Assembly: GCA_019247715.1 (NCBI GenBank)
Contig: JAFBAO010000088.1
Span: 1 to 64,000, forward strand
Direction: 5' to 3'
Origin: Caulobacteraceae bacterium
GTDB lineage: Bacteria; Pseudomonadota; Alphaproteobacteria; Caulobacterales; Caulobacteraceae
DNA length: 64,000 nucleotides
The translations under genes were made by a program, and so were the position numbers. Positions 35,059-43,752 of this stretch are shown here, in pieces. How positions within the stretch are numbered: position 1 is the first letter of the stretch; each line of letters opens with the position of its first letter. Under the pieces are notes generated by a model that was not told the origin of the DNA, made no database searches, and saw only the letters and a program-made list of their open reading frames with translations.

Positions 35059-35659
35059 GGCCGCGCTGGTCCCAGACGAGCACGCCGGCCACCAGAAGCT
35101 GCCCGACCCCGAAGGGGAGGCCCATGGCGATCGGGGCGAAAGCGCCGGGGCCGTGGAAGACCGCGAGGCAGGCGAGACCGGTGGTGAAGTACCAGGCCCC
35201 CACCAGCCACATGGCGTTCGGCAGGAAGCGCGCCGAGGCGAACACGCCCAGGCCGAAGGCGAGCTGCCAAAGGCCGGGCAGCATCCACAGGCTCTCCGGC
35301 GCGAACCGCCACAGGACCAGGGTGAGGAGCCCGCCGGCGAGGCCCGCCGGAAGGAACTGCTCCACCGCAGCCCGCAGCATCTCGTTGGCGAGCCGCGAAT
35401 AGATCCGCCGCACGCGGATCACCATCTCGAAGCCGATCAGGGCGCATGAGAGCGCCGCCACGCCCAGCCACAGCAGCAGATAGCCGTCCACCGCGGTCTC
35501 GGGGGAGGGGATCCAGCGGGCCTGGGCCGCGGCGGCCGAGCCGACGATCAGGCTCGTCAGGGCGAAGGTGGTCGGGCCGAAGCCCCGGAACTGGGCCGCC
35601 TTCGCCAGCTGGTCCCGGATGGCGCCGATCTCCGCCAGCGCCCGTTCGAGGTCTTGCAT
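35051..35659 (-). CDS. Membrane protein partnered with the winged-helix regulator
   Basis: 202 residues. A cytoplasmic N-terminal helix (DLERALAEIGAIRDQLAKAAQFRG) is followed by about six membrane helices (TTFALTSLIVGSAAAAQARW, GYLLLWLGVAALSCALIGFEMVI, AGLAGGLLTLVLWRF, WQLAFGLGVFASARF, LVGAWYFTTGLACLAVF, MGLPFGVGQLLVAGVLVW). No transporter signature. It is the first gene of the operon and is directly controlled by the promoter/palindrome upstream. The pairing resembles a membrane sensor plus DNA-binding protein, but this is inference. Confidence 0.75.
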   Translation of the reverse strand: MQDLERALAEIGAIRDQLAKAAQFRGFGPTTFALTSLIVGSAAAAQARWIPSPETAVDGYLLLWLGVAALSCALIGFEMVIRVRRIYSRLANEMLRAAVEQFLPAGLAGGLLTLVLWRFAPESLWMLPGLWQLAFGLGVFASARFLPNAMWLVGAWYFTTGLACLAVFHGPGAFAPIAMGLPFGVGQLLVAGVLVWDQRGHE

Positions 35660-35671
35660 CGCCGTCCACCC

Positions 35672-35688
35672 ACTTTGCGGCGCAAAGT
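35672..35688. promoter_or_regulatory. Operator-like palindrome upstream of the membrane protein/regulator operon
   Basis: The 17-base site ACTTTGCGGCGCAAAGT has two perfect 7-base half sites (ACTTTGC / GCAAAGT) around a 3-base centre. It lies 12 bases before the ATG of the membrane protein gene and overlaps the last three bases of the -10 box. That position is where a repressor would block RNA polymerase. Confidence 0.7.
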
Positions 35689-35714
35689 ATACTCCTTCGC
35701 AGTGTCGCGAGCAA
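35686..35714 (-). promoter_or_regulatory. Predicted housekeeping promoter for the membrane protein/wHTH/uppS operon
   Basis: On the minus strand TTGCTC (35714-35709) and TATACT (35691-35686) are separated by exactly 17 bases. The -10 box matches the sigma-70 consensus in five of six positions. The predicted start of transcription falls inside the palindrome at 35672-35688. Confidence 0.6.
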
Positions 35715-35726
35715 GACCGGTCGAGG

Positions 35727-37397
35727 CTAGCTGACCGGCACCGCCGCGGCGCGGCGCTCGCCGAGGTGGGCGTGGATCGCGGCCACCACCTCGGCGCCCT
35801 CGCCGACGGAGGCGGCGACGCGCTTGATCGAGCCCAGGCGCACGTCGCCGATGGCGAAGACGCCCGGCAGGCTGGCCTCCAGGGCGTGACGAGGCCCTGC
35901 GCCGCCGCCGGTGACTACGAAGCCGCTGGGATCGAGCGCCAGGCCCGAGCCGACCAGCCAGTCGGTGTTCGGGTCGGCGCCGATGAAGCAGAACAGGGTC
36001 CGGATCGGCCGCTGCGTCTCGGCCCCGGAGGCATGGCGCCAACGCACCGTCTCCAGCGCTCCATCGCGCCCCTCCAGGGCGCTGATCTGGCATTCGGTCA
36101 CCAGCTCCACGTTGGGCAGGGAGCCGATCCGGTCGATGAGATAGCGCGACATGCTGGCTTCCAGGCCCCGGCCCCGGACGACCACCCAGACCTTGGCCGC
36201 CTGGCCGGCCAGATAGACCACCGCCTGGCCGGCCGAGTTCCCGGCCCCGACCAGAACGATCTCCTGGCCGGCCGAGAGCTTTCCCTCCAGCGGCGAGGCC
36301 CAGTAGTGGACGCACCCCGCCTCGAAGTCGGCCAGCCTCTCGACGTCCAGGCGCCGGTAGCGGGCGCCGCTGGCCACCACCACCGTGCGCGCCCGCACCC
36401 GCTCGCCGCTCGCCAGGCGCAGGCCGAGCGGGCCGTCGTCCGCCGCCGGCTCCAGAGCGACGACCTCGTCCGGAATGGCCATCTCCACTCCGAATTTCTG
36501 GGCCTGGTTAAAGGCTCTGGCCATCAAGGCGAGGCCGGTGATGCCGGTGGGAAAGCCGAGGTAGTTCTCGATCCGCGCCGAGGCGCCGGCCTGGCCGCCG
36601 AAGGCCCGGCAGTCGAAGACGATGGTGGAGAGTCCCTCCGAGCCCGCATAGACCGCCGCCGCCAGCCCCGCAGGACCGGCCCCCACGATGGCGACGTCGA
36701 ACACCCGCTCCGGGTCGATGGCGCCCACCAGCCCGATGCACCGGGCGAGCCGGACCTCGCCGGGATTGCGCAGCATCTGCCCGCCGGGACAGAGCACGAT
36801 CGGCCACTCGCCGGGGGGCACGTGGAAGCGCTCGAGCAGCGCCTTGGCCTCGGGATCGTCGTCGCTGTCGAGCACGTGCTGGGGGTGGCCGTTGCGGATC
36901 AGGAAACCCTGCAGGCGAAGGACGTCCGGGTGGCCCGCCGGCCCGATGATCACCGGCCCCCCGGCCCCCACCTCGAGCAACTCCATGCGCCGCAGGATCA
37001 GGGCCCGCATGATCCGCTCGCCGAGCTCGGCCTCGGCCACCAGCAGCGCCCGCAGCGCGTGCGGCTGCAGCGCCAGCGCCTCCACCGGGCCGGCGGCGTG
37101 GGCGTCGACCAGGGCCGGCCGGCCGGTGAGCTGGGCCAGTTCCCCCAGGAAGGCGCCCGGCCCGTGCGTCGTCACCGGCCAGCTGGCGCCCTCCTCGTCG
37201 CGGCGGGTGACCTTGACCTCGCCGTTCAGGACCACGGTGAGGCCGTGCCCTGGCTCGCCCACCCGCTGCAGGGCCTCGCCGGACGCGTAGGCGCGTAGGG
37301 GCCCGAACCCACGCAGCCGCTCGATCTCGTCGGCGGTCAGCACCGGGAAGATCTGATCGCGCCGGGTGTCTGCCAGCGATCGGGGAGGGGAGGCCAT
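35727..37397 (-). CDS. Cyclic-nucleotide-binding, thioredoxin-reductase-like flavoprotein
   Basis: 556 residues in three parts. Residues ~18-135: cNMP-binding fold (LRAYASGEALQRVGEPGHGLTVVLNGEVKV, HGPGAFLGELAQLTGRPALVDAHA). Residues ~150-225: a thioredoxin/glutaredoxin-like stretch (DVLRLQGFLIRNGHPQHVLDSDDDPEAKALLERF, EWPIVLCPGGQMLRNP). Residues ~240-545: a thioredoxin reductase-like FAD/NAD(P)H module with DVAIVGAGPAGLAAAVYAGSEGL, EIVLVGAGNSAGQAVVYLAG and GVFAIGDVRLGSIKRVA. At the place of the redox-active CxxC of true TrxR the sequence reads GCVHYWAS, so only one cysteine remains. Likely an oxidoreductase regulated by a nucleotide or redox signal; the substrate is unknown. Confidence 0.85.
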   Translation of the reverse strand: MASPPRSLADTRRDQIFPVLTADEIERLRGFGPLRAYASGEALQRVGEPGHGLTVVLNGEVKVTRRDEEGASWPVTTHGPGAFLGELAQLTGRPALVDAHAAGPVEALALQPHALRALLVAEAELGERIMRALILRRMELLEVGAGGPVIIGPAGHPDVLRLQGFLIRNGHPQHVLDSDDDPEAKALLERFHVPPGEWPIVLCPGGQMLRNPGEVRLARCIGLVGAIDPERVFDVAIVGAGPAGLAAAVYAGSEGLSTIVFDCRAFGGQAGASARIENYLGFPTGITGLALMARAFNQAQKFGVEMAIPDEVVALEPAADDGPLGLRLASGERVRARTVVVASGARYRRLDVERLADFEAGCVHYWASPLEGKLSAGQEIVLVGAGNSAGQAVVYLAGQAAKVWVVVRGRGLEASMSRYLIDRIGSLPNVELVTECQISALEGRDGALETVRWRHASGAETQRPIRTLFCFIGADPNTDWLVGSGLALDPSGFVVTGGGAGPRHALEASLPGVFAIGDVRLGSIKRVAASVGEGAEVVAAIHAHLGERRAAAVPVS

Positions 37398-37474
37398 CGG
37401 GCCGCAGTACTAACACGGGTCGCCGCGCGCGCCGCCGCCTTCAATTGGGGCCCTATCGGTGCTAGGGACCCGCC

Positions 37475-37909
37475 ATGATCGGAAAGCTCAATCACGTGGG
37501 GGTCGCTACGCCCTCCATCGAGGACTCCTGGAAGCTTTACCGGGAGGTCTTCGGCTGCACGGACATCACCGAAAAGCGCGCCCTTCCCGAGCAGGGGGTG
37601 TGGGTGAGCTTCGTCAACCTGCCGAACGCCCAGATCGAGCTCATCGAGCCCTATGGCGAGAACTCGCCGATCACCGCCTTCCTGGCCAAGAACCCCAAGG
37701 GCGGCCAGCACCATGTCTGCTTCGAGGTGCCGGACATCTATGCGGCCCGCGACGACATGAAGGCCAAGGGGGCCACCGTGCTCGGCAACGGCGAGCCCCG
37801 GATCGGCGCCCACGGGGTGCCGGTGATCTTCGTCCATCCGAAGGACATGGGCGGGGTGCTGGTGGAACTGATGCTGGAGCCCGGCGCGGCTCACGCGGGC
37901 GCCCACTAG
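37475..37909 (+). CDS. mce: Methylmalonyl-CoA epimerase
   Basis: 144 residues, normal length. Vicinal-oxygen-chelate fold with metal ligands His7 (LNHVGVAT), His80 (GGQHHVCFEV) and Glu131 (VLVELM). It interconverts (2S)- and (2R)-methylmalonyl-CoA for propionyl-CoA catabolism. In Caulobacterales it usually follows RNase J; here the two are 37 kb apart. The next gene starts 2 bases after its stop. Confidence 0.93.
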   Translation: MIGKLNHVGVATPSIEDSWKLYREVFGCTDITEKRALPEQGVWVSFVNLPNAQIELIEPYGENSPITAFLAKNPKGGQHHVCFEVPDIYAARDDMKAKGATVLGNGEPRIGAHGVPVIFVHPKDMGGVLVELMLEPGAAHAGAH

Positions 37910-37911
37910 AG

Positions 37912-38172
37912 ATGAGCCTCCCCACCAGCCTGGCGATCTACGCCATCGTATGGTGGGTGGTGCTGTTCGCGATCCTGCCGATCGGGGTGGTGAGCCACGC
38001 CGAGGCCGGGATCGTCCCGCCTGGCGGTGGCGATCCGGGCTCGCCGGTGAACCCCAAGCTGGGTCGGAAATTCCTCACGACCACATGGGTCTCGGCGCTC
38101 ATCTTCGGCCTTTTCTGGATGGCCGTCCGGCTTCATTGGCTCAGCCTCGACATGTTGAGGCCGCACGGCTGA
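37912..38172 (+). CDS. DUF1467 family small membrane protein
   Basis: 86 residues with two membrane helices (LAIYAIVWWVVLFAILPIGV and TTTWVSALIFGLFWMAVRLHW) and a short connecting loop (SHAEAGIVPPGGGDPGSPVNPKLGRKF) typical of DUF1467. Alphaproteobacterial family of unknown function, commonly next to mce and proS. Here proS is absent and a lipoprotein-release permease follows. Confidence 0.9.
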   Translation: MSLPTSLAIYAIVWWVVLFAILPIGVVSHAEAGIVPPGGGDPGSPVNPKLGRKFLTTTWVSALIFGLFWMAVRLHWLSLDMLRPHG

Positions 38173-38236
38173 GGGGATGCGCGACACGCCGGCCCCAGAC
38201 CTTCCCTCACCGCCAGGGAGCGGCGCAGACCGGCCA

Positions 38237-39509
38237 ATGACCCCTCCGTCCGTCGCTCGCGCGCCGCCCTTCAGCGCCTGGGAGCGGGAGATCGCCGTCC
38301 GCTATCTGCGCGCCCGGCGGGTGGACGGCGGGCTGGCGCTGATCGCGGTCATCTCCTTCGTCGGCACGACGCTGGCGGTGATGGCGCTGATCGTGGTGAT
38401 GGCGATCATGAACGGCTTCCGCGCCGATCTCACCCGCCTGATCCTGGGCTTCAACGGCCACGCCTATGTGGTGGGCGCGGACACCGGGCCGGGACTGGAG
38501 GCTTCGCTCGGGCGCATCCGGGCGGTTCCGGGCGTGGTCCAGGCCTTTCCGGTGCTGGAATCGGAGACCCTGGTCCAGAGCCAGTCGAGCGCCGCCGGGG
38601 CCGTCACCCGGGCGGTGCGGCCGGAGGATCTGCGGGCCACGCCCCTCATCGCCCACAACATCAAGCGCGGCTCCATGGCCGGCTTCGGCAAGGGCGAGGA
38701 CGGCGGCGACCAGGTGCTGATCGGCATGCGCCTCGCCCAGAGCCTGGGGGTCGAGCCGGGCGACACCATCACGCTCACCTCGCCCTCCAGCGTGGCCACC
38801 GCCATGGGCGCCATCCCGACCCAGAAGAGCTACGTGGTGGGGGGCGTCTTCGAGGTGGGGATGAGCGAATACGACCAGACCTTCCTCTACATGCCCCTCC
38901 AGCAGGCGGAGCTCTTCTTCGGCCGCAGCAGCGCCGACTTCGTGGAGGTCAAGCTCGCCGATCCGGAAAAGGCCCCGGCTTTCAAGGACCGGCTGGCCGC
39001 CGCCGCCGGCCCGGGCGCAACGGTCACCGACTGGACCGAGAAGAACCGCGACTATTTCGGGGCCCTGCAGGTGGAGCACAACGCCATGGGCATGACCATG
39101 GGGCTTCTGGTGGTGATCGCCGGCCTGCTCATCCTTTCGGCCCTCGTGATGCTGGTGAAGAACAAGGGCCACGACATCGCCATCCTGATGACCATGGGGG
39201 CGAGCCGCGGGGCGATCCTCAGGATCTTCCTCATGTGCGGCCTGATCCTCGGCAGCGTCGGGGCGCTCTGCGGCCTGATCGGCGGCGTGCTCTTCTGCTG
39301 GAACATCGGGGCCATCCAGAGCTTCGTGGAGTGGGCGACCCACGCCCAGGTCTTCAACCCCAGCATCTACTTCCTGACCCGGGTGCCGGCGAAGATCGTC
39401 TGGTCGGAGGTGGCGCTCACCATCGGCTTCTCGGTCTGCGTGGCCCTGGCCGCGGCGGTGGTGCCGGCCTGGTTCGCCTCGCGGCTCGATCCGGTGGAAG
39501 CGCTGCGGT

Positions 39510-39517
<8 letters not shown>
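38237..39517 (+). CDS. Lipoprotein-releasing ABC transporter permease, LolC/LolE family
   Basis: About 426 residues from the ATG at 38237; an earlier ATG at 38177 is possible but sits right on its G-rich stretch. Features: FSAWEREIAVRYLRARRVDGGLALIAVISFVGTTLAVMALIVVMAIMNGF (N-terminal helix), a large periplasmic domain (~60-270), then three helices (GMTMGLLVVIAGLLILSALVML, ILRIFLMCGLILGSVGALCGLIGGVLF, VALTIGFSVCVALAAAVVPAWFAS). It works with LolD to release lipoproteins from the inner membrane to LolA. Alphaproteobacteria often have a single permease of this type. Confidence 0.93.
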
Positions 39518-40196
<679 letters not shown>

Positions 40197-40212
40197 GGCG
40201 GACCATCCGTCG

Positions 40213-41217
40213 ATGAATGCTTTGGCGACCCACGTGCTGCTGCTGCTGGGATCGGCGGCGGTGATCTACTTCGCCTGCGAGTTCTTCGTGAACGGGGTGG
40301 AATGGACCGGCCGCCGGCTCTCGGTGGGCGACACCGCCACGGGCACCATCCTGGCCGCCTTCGGCACCGCCCTGCCGGAGAGCGTCGTAACCTTCGTGGC
40401 GGTGGTGTTCGGCAAAGGGGACGCGCAGCGCGAGCTCGGCGTCGGCGCGGCGCTCGGCGGTCCGCTCGTGCTCTCGACCATCGCCTACGCCACCGTCGGC
40501 CTGGTCCTCATCCTCACCCGCCAGCCCCTTCGGGGGCAGGCCAACGTCCGCCAGGACTTCCGGCGCCTGAGCGGCGACCAGGGCTGGTTCCTCGCCATCT
40601 TCGTGGTCAAGCTCGCCCTTGGCCTTGTCGCCTTCGCGTTCAAGCCGTGGCTCGGATTCCTGTTCCTGGCCGCCTACGGTCTCTATTTCTGGCAGGAGAT
40701 CCGCGGCGGCGGGGCGGCCGGCGAGGCCCCCGAGCCGCTGATCATCGCCAGGGGCAGACCCGGCGAGGCGCCGCTCGGCCTCAGCCTCGTCCAGACGCTC
40801 GCCGCCCTCCTGGTGATCTTCGGCGCCTCGCGGCTCTTCGTCATCCAGCTGGATGCGCTGGGACCGACGCTGGGCCTGAAGCCCCAGTTGCTCGCCCTGC
40901 TGCTCAGCCCCATCGCCACCGAGCTCCCCGAGACCATGAACGCCATCATCTGGGTTCGGCAGGGCAAGCACCGGCTGGCGCTCGCCAACATCAGCGGCGC
41001 GATGATGATCCAGGCCACCGTGCCCACCGCCTTCGGCCTTTTCTTCACCCCCTGGCGGCTCGATCATTCGCTGGTCCTGGCGGGCGCGGTGACCATTCTG
41101 GCCATCGCAGCGATGTTCGTGACCTTCCGGCGCGGGGTGATCTCCAGGGCCTTCCTGGCCTCGATGAGCCTCTTCTACGCCCTCTTCGCCACGCTCCTGG
41201 TGCTGCTGCATCTTTAG
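40213..41217 (+). CDS. Sodium/calcium exchanger-family membrane antiporter
   Basis: 334 residues with about ten membrane helices in two inverted halves. Each half carries the acidic alpha-repeat of the CaCA superfamily: GTALPESVVTFVAV near residue 55 and SPIATELPETMNAIIW near 240. Both glutamates needed for cation binding are present. Family role: Na+- or H+-coupled export of Ca2+ or other divalent cations. It starts 16 bases after lolD, but functional linkage is not obvious. Confidence 0.88.
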   Translation: MNALATHVLLLLGSAAVIYFACEFFVNGVEWTGRRLSVGDTATGTILAAFGTALPESVVTFVAVVFGKGDAQRELGVGAALGGPLVLSTIAYATVGLVLILTRQPLRGQANVRQDFRRLSGDQGWFLAIFVVKLALGLVAFAFKPWLGFLFLAAYGLYFWQEIRGGGAAGEAPEPLIIARGRPGEAPLGLSLVQTLAALLVIFGASRLFVIQLDALGPTLGLKPQLLALLLSPIATELPETMNAIIWVRQGKHRLALANISGAMMIQATVPTAFGLFFTPWRLDHSLVLAGAVTILAIAAMFVTFRRGVISRAFLASMSLFYALFATLLVLLHL

Positions 41218-41259
41218 AGCCGCCGCTATGCTCGGCGCCGGCAGCCGAGGGAGCCAGCG

Positions 41260-41670
41260 ATGATCAGCGGACGGTGTCTGTGCGGAAGCGTGACCTATCG
41301 GGCGGCCTCGGCGCCGATCGTTGTTAGGGCCTGCTGGTGCCGGCTTTGCCAGTACATCGGCGCCGGCAGCGGGACCGTGAACGCCTGCTTCGCCCGCGAG
41401 GGCTTCATCATCCAGGGCGAGCTCGGCGACCACATGGGCGTCGCCGACAGCGGCGCGCGCATGCACCGCCGCTTCTGCCGGAGCTGCGGAACGCACCTCT
41501 TCAGCGAGGCCGAGCCCCGGCCTCACCTGATCTTCGTTCGGGTCGGAACCTTGGACGATCCCGAGGCCGGCAGGCCCCAGATGACTATCTGGACCAGCCA
41601 GGCCCCCAGCTGGGCGTGCATCGCCGAGGATCTGCCGCGCGTGGAGGCTCAGCCGCCGCCGGCCGGGTAG
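41260..41670 (+). CDS. GFA family zinc-binding protein
   Basis: 136 residues. The Zn ligands of the GFA/CENP-V fold are visible: CLCGSVTYRA at the N-terminus, CWCRLCQ (~26-32) and FCRSCGTHLF (~72-81). Family members include glutathione-dependent formaldehyde-activating-like enzymes of uncertain activity. It is convergent with the dehydrogenase-cytochrome gene, three bases apart. Confidence 0.88.
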   Translation: MISGRCLCGSVTYRAASAPIVVRACWCRLCQYIGAGSGTVNACFAREGFIIQGELGDHMGVADSGARMHRRFCRSCGTHLFSEAEPRPHLIFVRVGTLDDPEAGRPQMTIWTSQAPSWACIAEDLPRVEAQPPPAG

Positions 41671-41673
41671 GGG

Positions 41674-43443
41674 CTAGGGCGCCGGCTTTGCGTGGCCGAT
41701 CGCCCAGACATAGGCGGCCACCGCATCGACGTCCTTGTCGGTGAGCTGAGCGCCGCCCTGCGGGGGCATGGGCTCGCGGCGCCGTTTCGGGTGCGGCACG
41801 CCCTTCTCGATAGTCGCGCGGATGGACCGGAGACTGCCGTCGCCCCAGAGCCAGCGCCCGGTGTCGAGGGCCGGCCCTTGGGGACCGCCGGTCCCGCCCG
41901 GTCCGTGGCAGCCGCTGCAGGTCCCGCCGCGCGCCGCGCCCTCAAAGATCCGCTGGCCGAGGCGCACTTCCTCGGCGGTGGCGCCGGGCGGGGTGGGAAG
42001 AGCCTCCCCGGCCTCGGCACGCGTCCCCTCCGGCGGCTCGGCCGACAGCGCGGCGGGCGGGCCGACCGGCGCCGCCGGGGCGGGGGCGACCGGATCCGAG
42101 CCGTCTCCCTGGTAGGTGATCCGCCAGATGCGGCCGCGCACGTCGTCGGCGACGTAGATCGCGCCGTCCGGTCCCTCGGCGAGGCCGGTGGGACGGAAGG
42201 CGGCGCCGCCGGGGTCCCTGTCGGGGCCGGCGAAGCCGTCGGCGAAGACCACGAACGGGCCGGACGCCTTGCCGTTCTCGAGCGGCTGAAAGACCACGTT
42301 GTAGCCGCCCTGCGGCAGCGGGGCCCGGTTCCAGGAGCCGTGGAAGGCGATGAAGGCGCCGCCGCGGTAGCCCTGCGGCAGCTTGGCGCCGCGGTAGATC
42401 AAGAGGTCGTTCGGCGCCCAGTGACCCGGAAAGGCCGCCACCGGGCCGCGCCGCCCGGCGCAGATCCCGACCTTGCGGCCGCCGTCGCCGCCGTATTCGG
42501 GCGCCAGCACCAGCTTGGCCTGCTGCTGATCGTAATAGCACTCAGGCCAGCCGTAGTCGGCGCCCCGCGCGACTTGGACCAGCTCCTCGGCGGGCAGCTC
42601 GGCGCTCTGGCCGGGGGTGTAGAGGCTCGGCCAGTTCTGGGCGAGCTGGTCGCGGCCGTGCTGGGTCGCGAAGAAGCGTCCGGCCGCGTCGAAGGCGAAG
42701 CCCTCGGCGTTGCGGAGCCCGCTGGCGTAGCGCCCGGCCGAGGAGAAGACCTGGCCGGTCCTGTTCGCGTCATAGCGCCAGATCCCAGCCCGGATCCGCT
42801 TTTCACCGCAGGGATTGCGTCCCGGCGAGCCCGGGATGCGGTTGTCTCTCTGGCAGGCGTTGGTGGCCGAGGCGACGTCGACGAAGAGCTGGCCCCGGGC
42901 GTCGATGCCGAAGGGATGCATCGGGTGGTCGCCGGTGAGCGGGAGGCCCGCCACCACGACCTCCGCCGGCCCCGTGGGCGCGAGCGATCCGGGCGTCAGG
43001 CGATAGCGCAAGATGCGGCCCCTGTCCTCGGCGTAGACCGCGCCGGCGTAGACGGCGATCCCAGTGCCGCCCGCGCCGCCTTCGCCCACCGAAGGGCCAA
43101 AGCGCTGGACGACGTCGGCGCGGCCGTCTCCGTCGCTGTCCCGCAGCGCCACGAGCAGTCCCCCCGCCGGGGCCGGCCGGTCGGGATAGTAGGCGCCGCT
43201 CCAGGTGTTCACATAGACCGTCCCGTCCGGCGCCACGGCGAGATGGCGGGCGTGGCCGAGGTCGTCGGCGTACACCGTCGCGCAGAACCCGGGCGAAAGG
43301 CTGAGGCCGCCGTTGTCGCCGGGGCAGACGACAGTCACGGGGGCCCTGGCGGGGCGACCGCCCGTCCCGTGCCTCTGGCAAGCCGAGAGCCCGCAGGCGG
43401 CAAGCGCCGCCAGCGCCAGGGTCGCCGCTTCTCTCGCCCTCAC
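41674..43443 (-). CDS. PQQ-type sugar/sorbosone dehydrogenase with C-terminal cytochrome c
   Basis: 589 residues from a GTG with GGGAG seven bases upstream; open frame further upstream is ignored. N-terminal lipoprotein signal with lipobox LSAC. The beta-propeller of the PQQ-dependent sugar dehydrogenase/L-sorbosone dehydrogenase family follows (ARHLAVAPDGTVYVNTWSG, GIDARGQLFVDVASATN, GLRNAEGFAFDAAGRFFATQHGRDQLAQNWP, GPDGAIYVADDVRGRIWRITY). A c-type cytochrome domain lies at the C-terminus with one heme site CSGCH (~515). It should oxidise a sugar or alcohol outside the inner membrane and pass electrons to the heme. Confidence 0.88.
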   Translation of the reverse strand: MRAREAATLALAALAACGLSACQRHGTGGRPARAPVTVVCPGDNGGLSLSPGFCATVYADDLGHARHLAVAPDGTVYVNTWSGAYYPDRPAPAGGLLVALRDSDGDGRADVVQRFGPSVGEGGAGGTGIAVYAGAVYAEDRGRILRYRLTPGSLAPTGPAEVVVAGLPLTGDHPMHPFGIDARGQLFVDVASATNACQRDNRIPGSPGRNPCGEKRIRAGIWRYDANRTGQVFSSAGRYASGLRNAEGFAFDAAGRFFATQHGRDQLAQNWPSLYTPGQSAELPAEELVQVARGADYGWPECYYDQQQAKLVLAPEYGGDGGRKVGICAGRRGPVAAFPGHWAPNDLLIYRGAKLPQGYRGGAFIAFHGSWNRAPLPQGGYNVVFQPLENGKASGPFVVFADGFAGPDRDPGGAAFRPTGLAEGPDGAIYVADDVRGRIWRITYQGDGSDPVAPAPAAPVGPPAALSAEPPEGTRAEAGEALPTPPGATAEEVRLGQRIFEGAARGGTCSGCHGPGGTGGPQGPALDTGRWLWGDGSLRSIRATIEKGVPHPKRRREPMPPQGGAQLTDKDVDAVAAYVWAIGHAKPAP

Positions 43444-43481
43444 CGCTTTGCTCCCTTTGGACCGCCTGCCGCCCGGGAACT

Positions 43482-43646
43482 CTAACCCATCGTCGGCGGG
43501 ACCGGCGTCTCCAGCGGCGGGGTCGGGGCGGGGGTGGGGTCCGGCCGATCCGGCGCTTCCAGCGGCGCGGCGGGCTCCCCCGGATCGGGACGGTCGGGGG
43601 CTTCTGGAGGAGGCTGGACCGTGTCTGGATCGTATGGCTGGCTCAT
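43482..43646 (-). CDS. Short proline/acid-rich protein
   Basis: 54 residues, too short for many gene callers. It starts MSQPYDPDTVQPPPEAPDRP and contains EAPDRPDP twice, then a run of Pro and Thr (TPAPTPPLETPVPP). No hydrophobic segment. No strong ribosome site. Similar short Pro/Asp/Glu proteins occur in Caulobacterales. Function unknown. It lies upstream of the dehydrogenase gene on the same strand. Confidence 0.45.
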   Translation of the reverse strand: MSQPYDPDTVQPPPEAPDRPDPGEPAAPLEAPDRPDPTPAPTPPLETPVPPTMG

Positions 43647-43752
43647 GGGGACTCAAAGCCGGATGGCCCGGCGCCGTTCCGGCCCCGCACGGGTCTGAAC
43701 CCGGTCAGGCTCTCCCGCGAGGGCGCGCCCGGACCGACCGCCAGGTCGACCC

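Noticed and set aside
43647..43752. Text AACCCGGTCAGG resembling part of the SRP (4.5S) RNA core
   Set aside because: The diagnostic GGAAGGAAGCAGC that should follow is absent and no enclosing stem was found.
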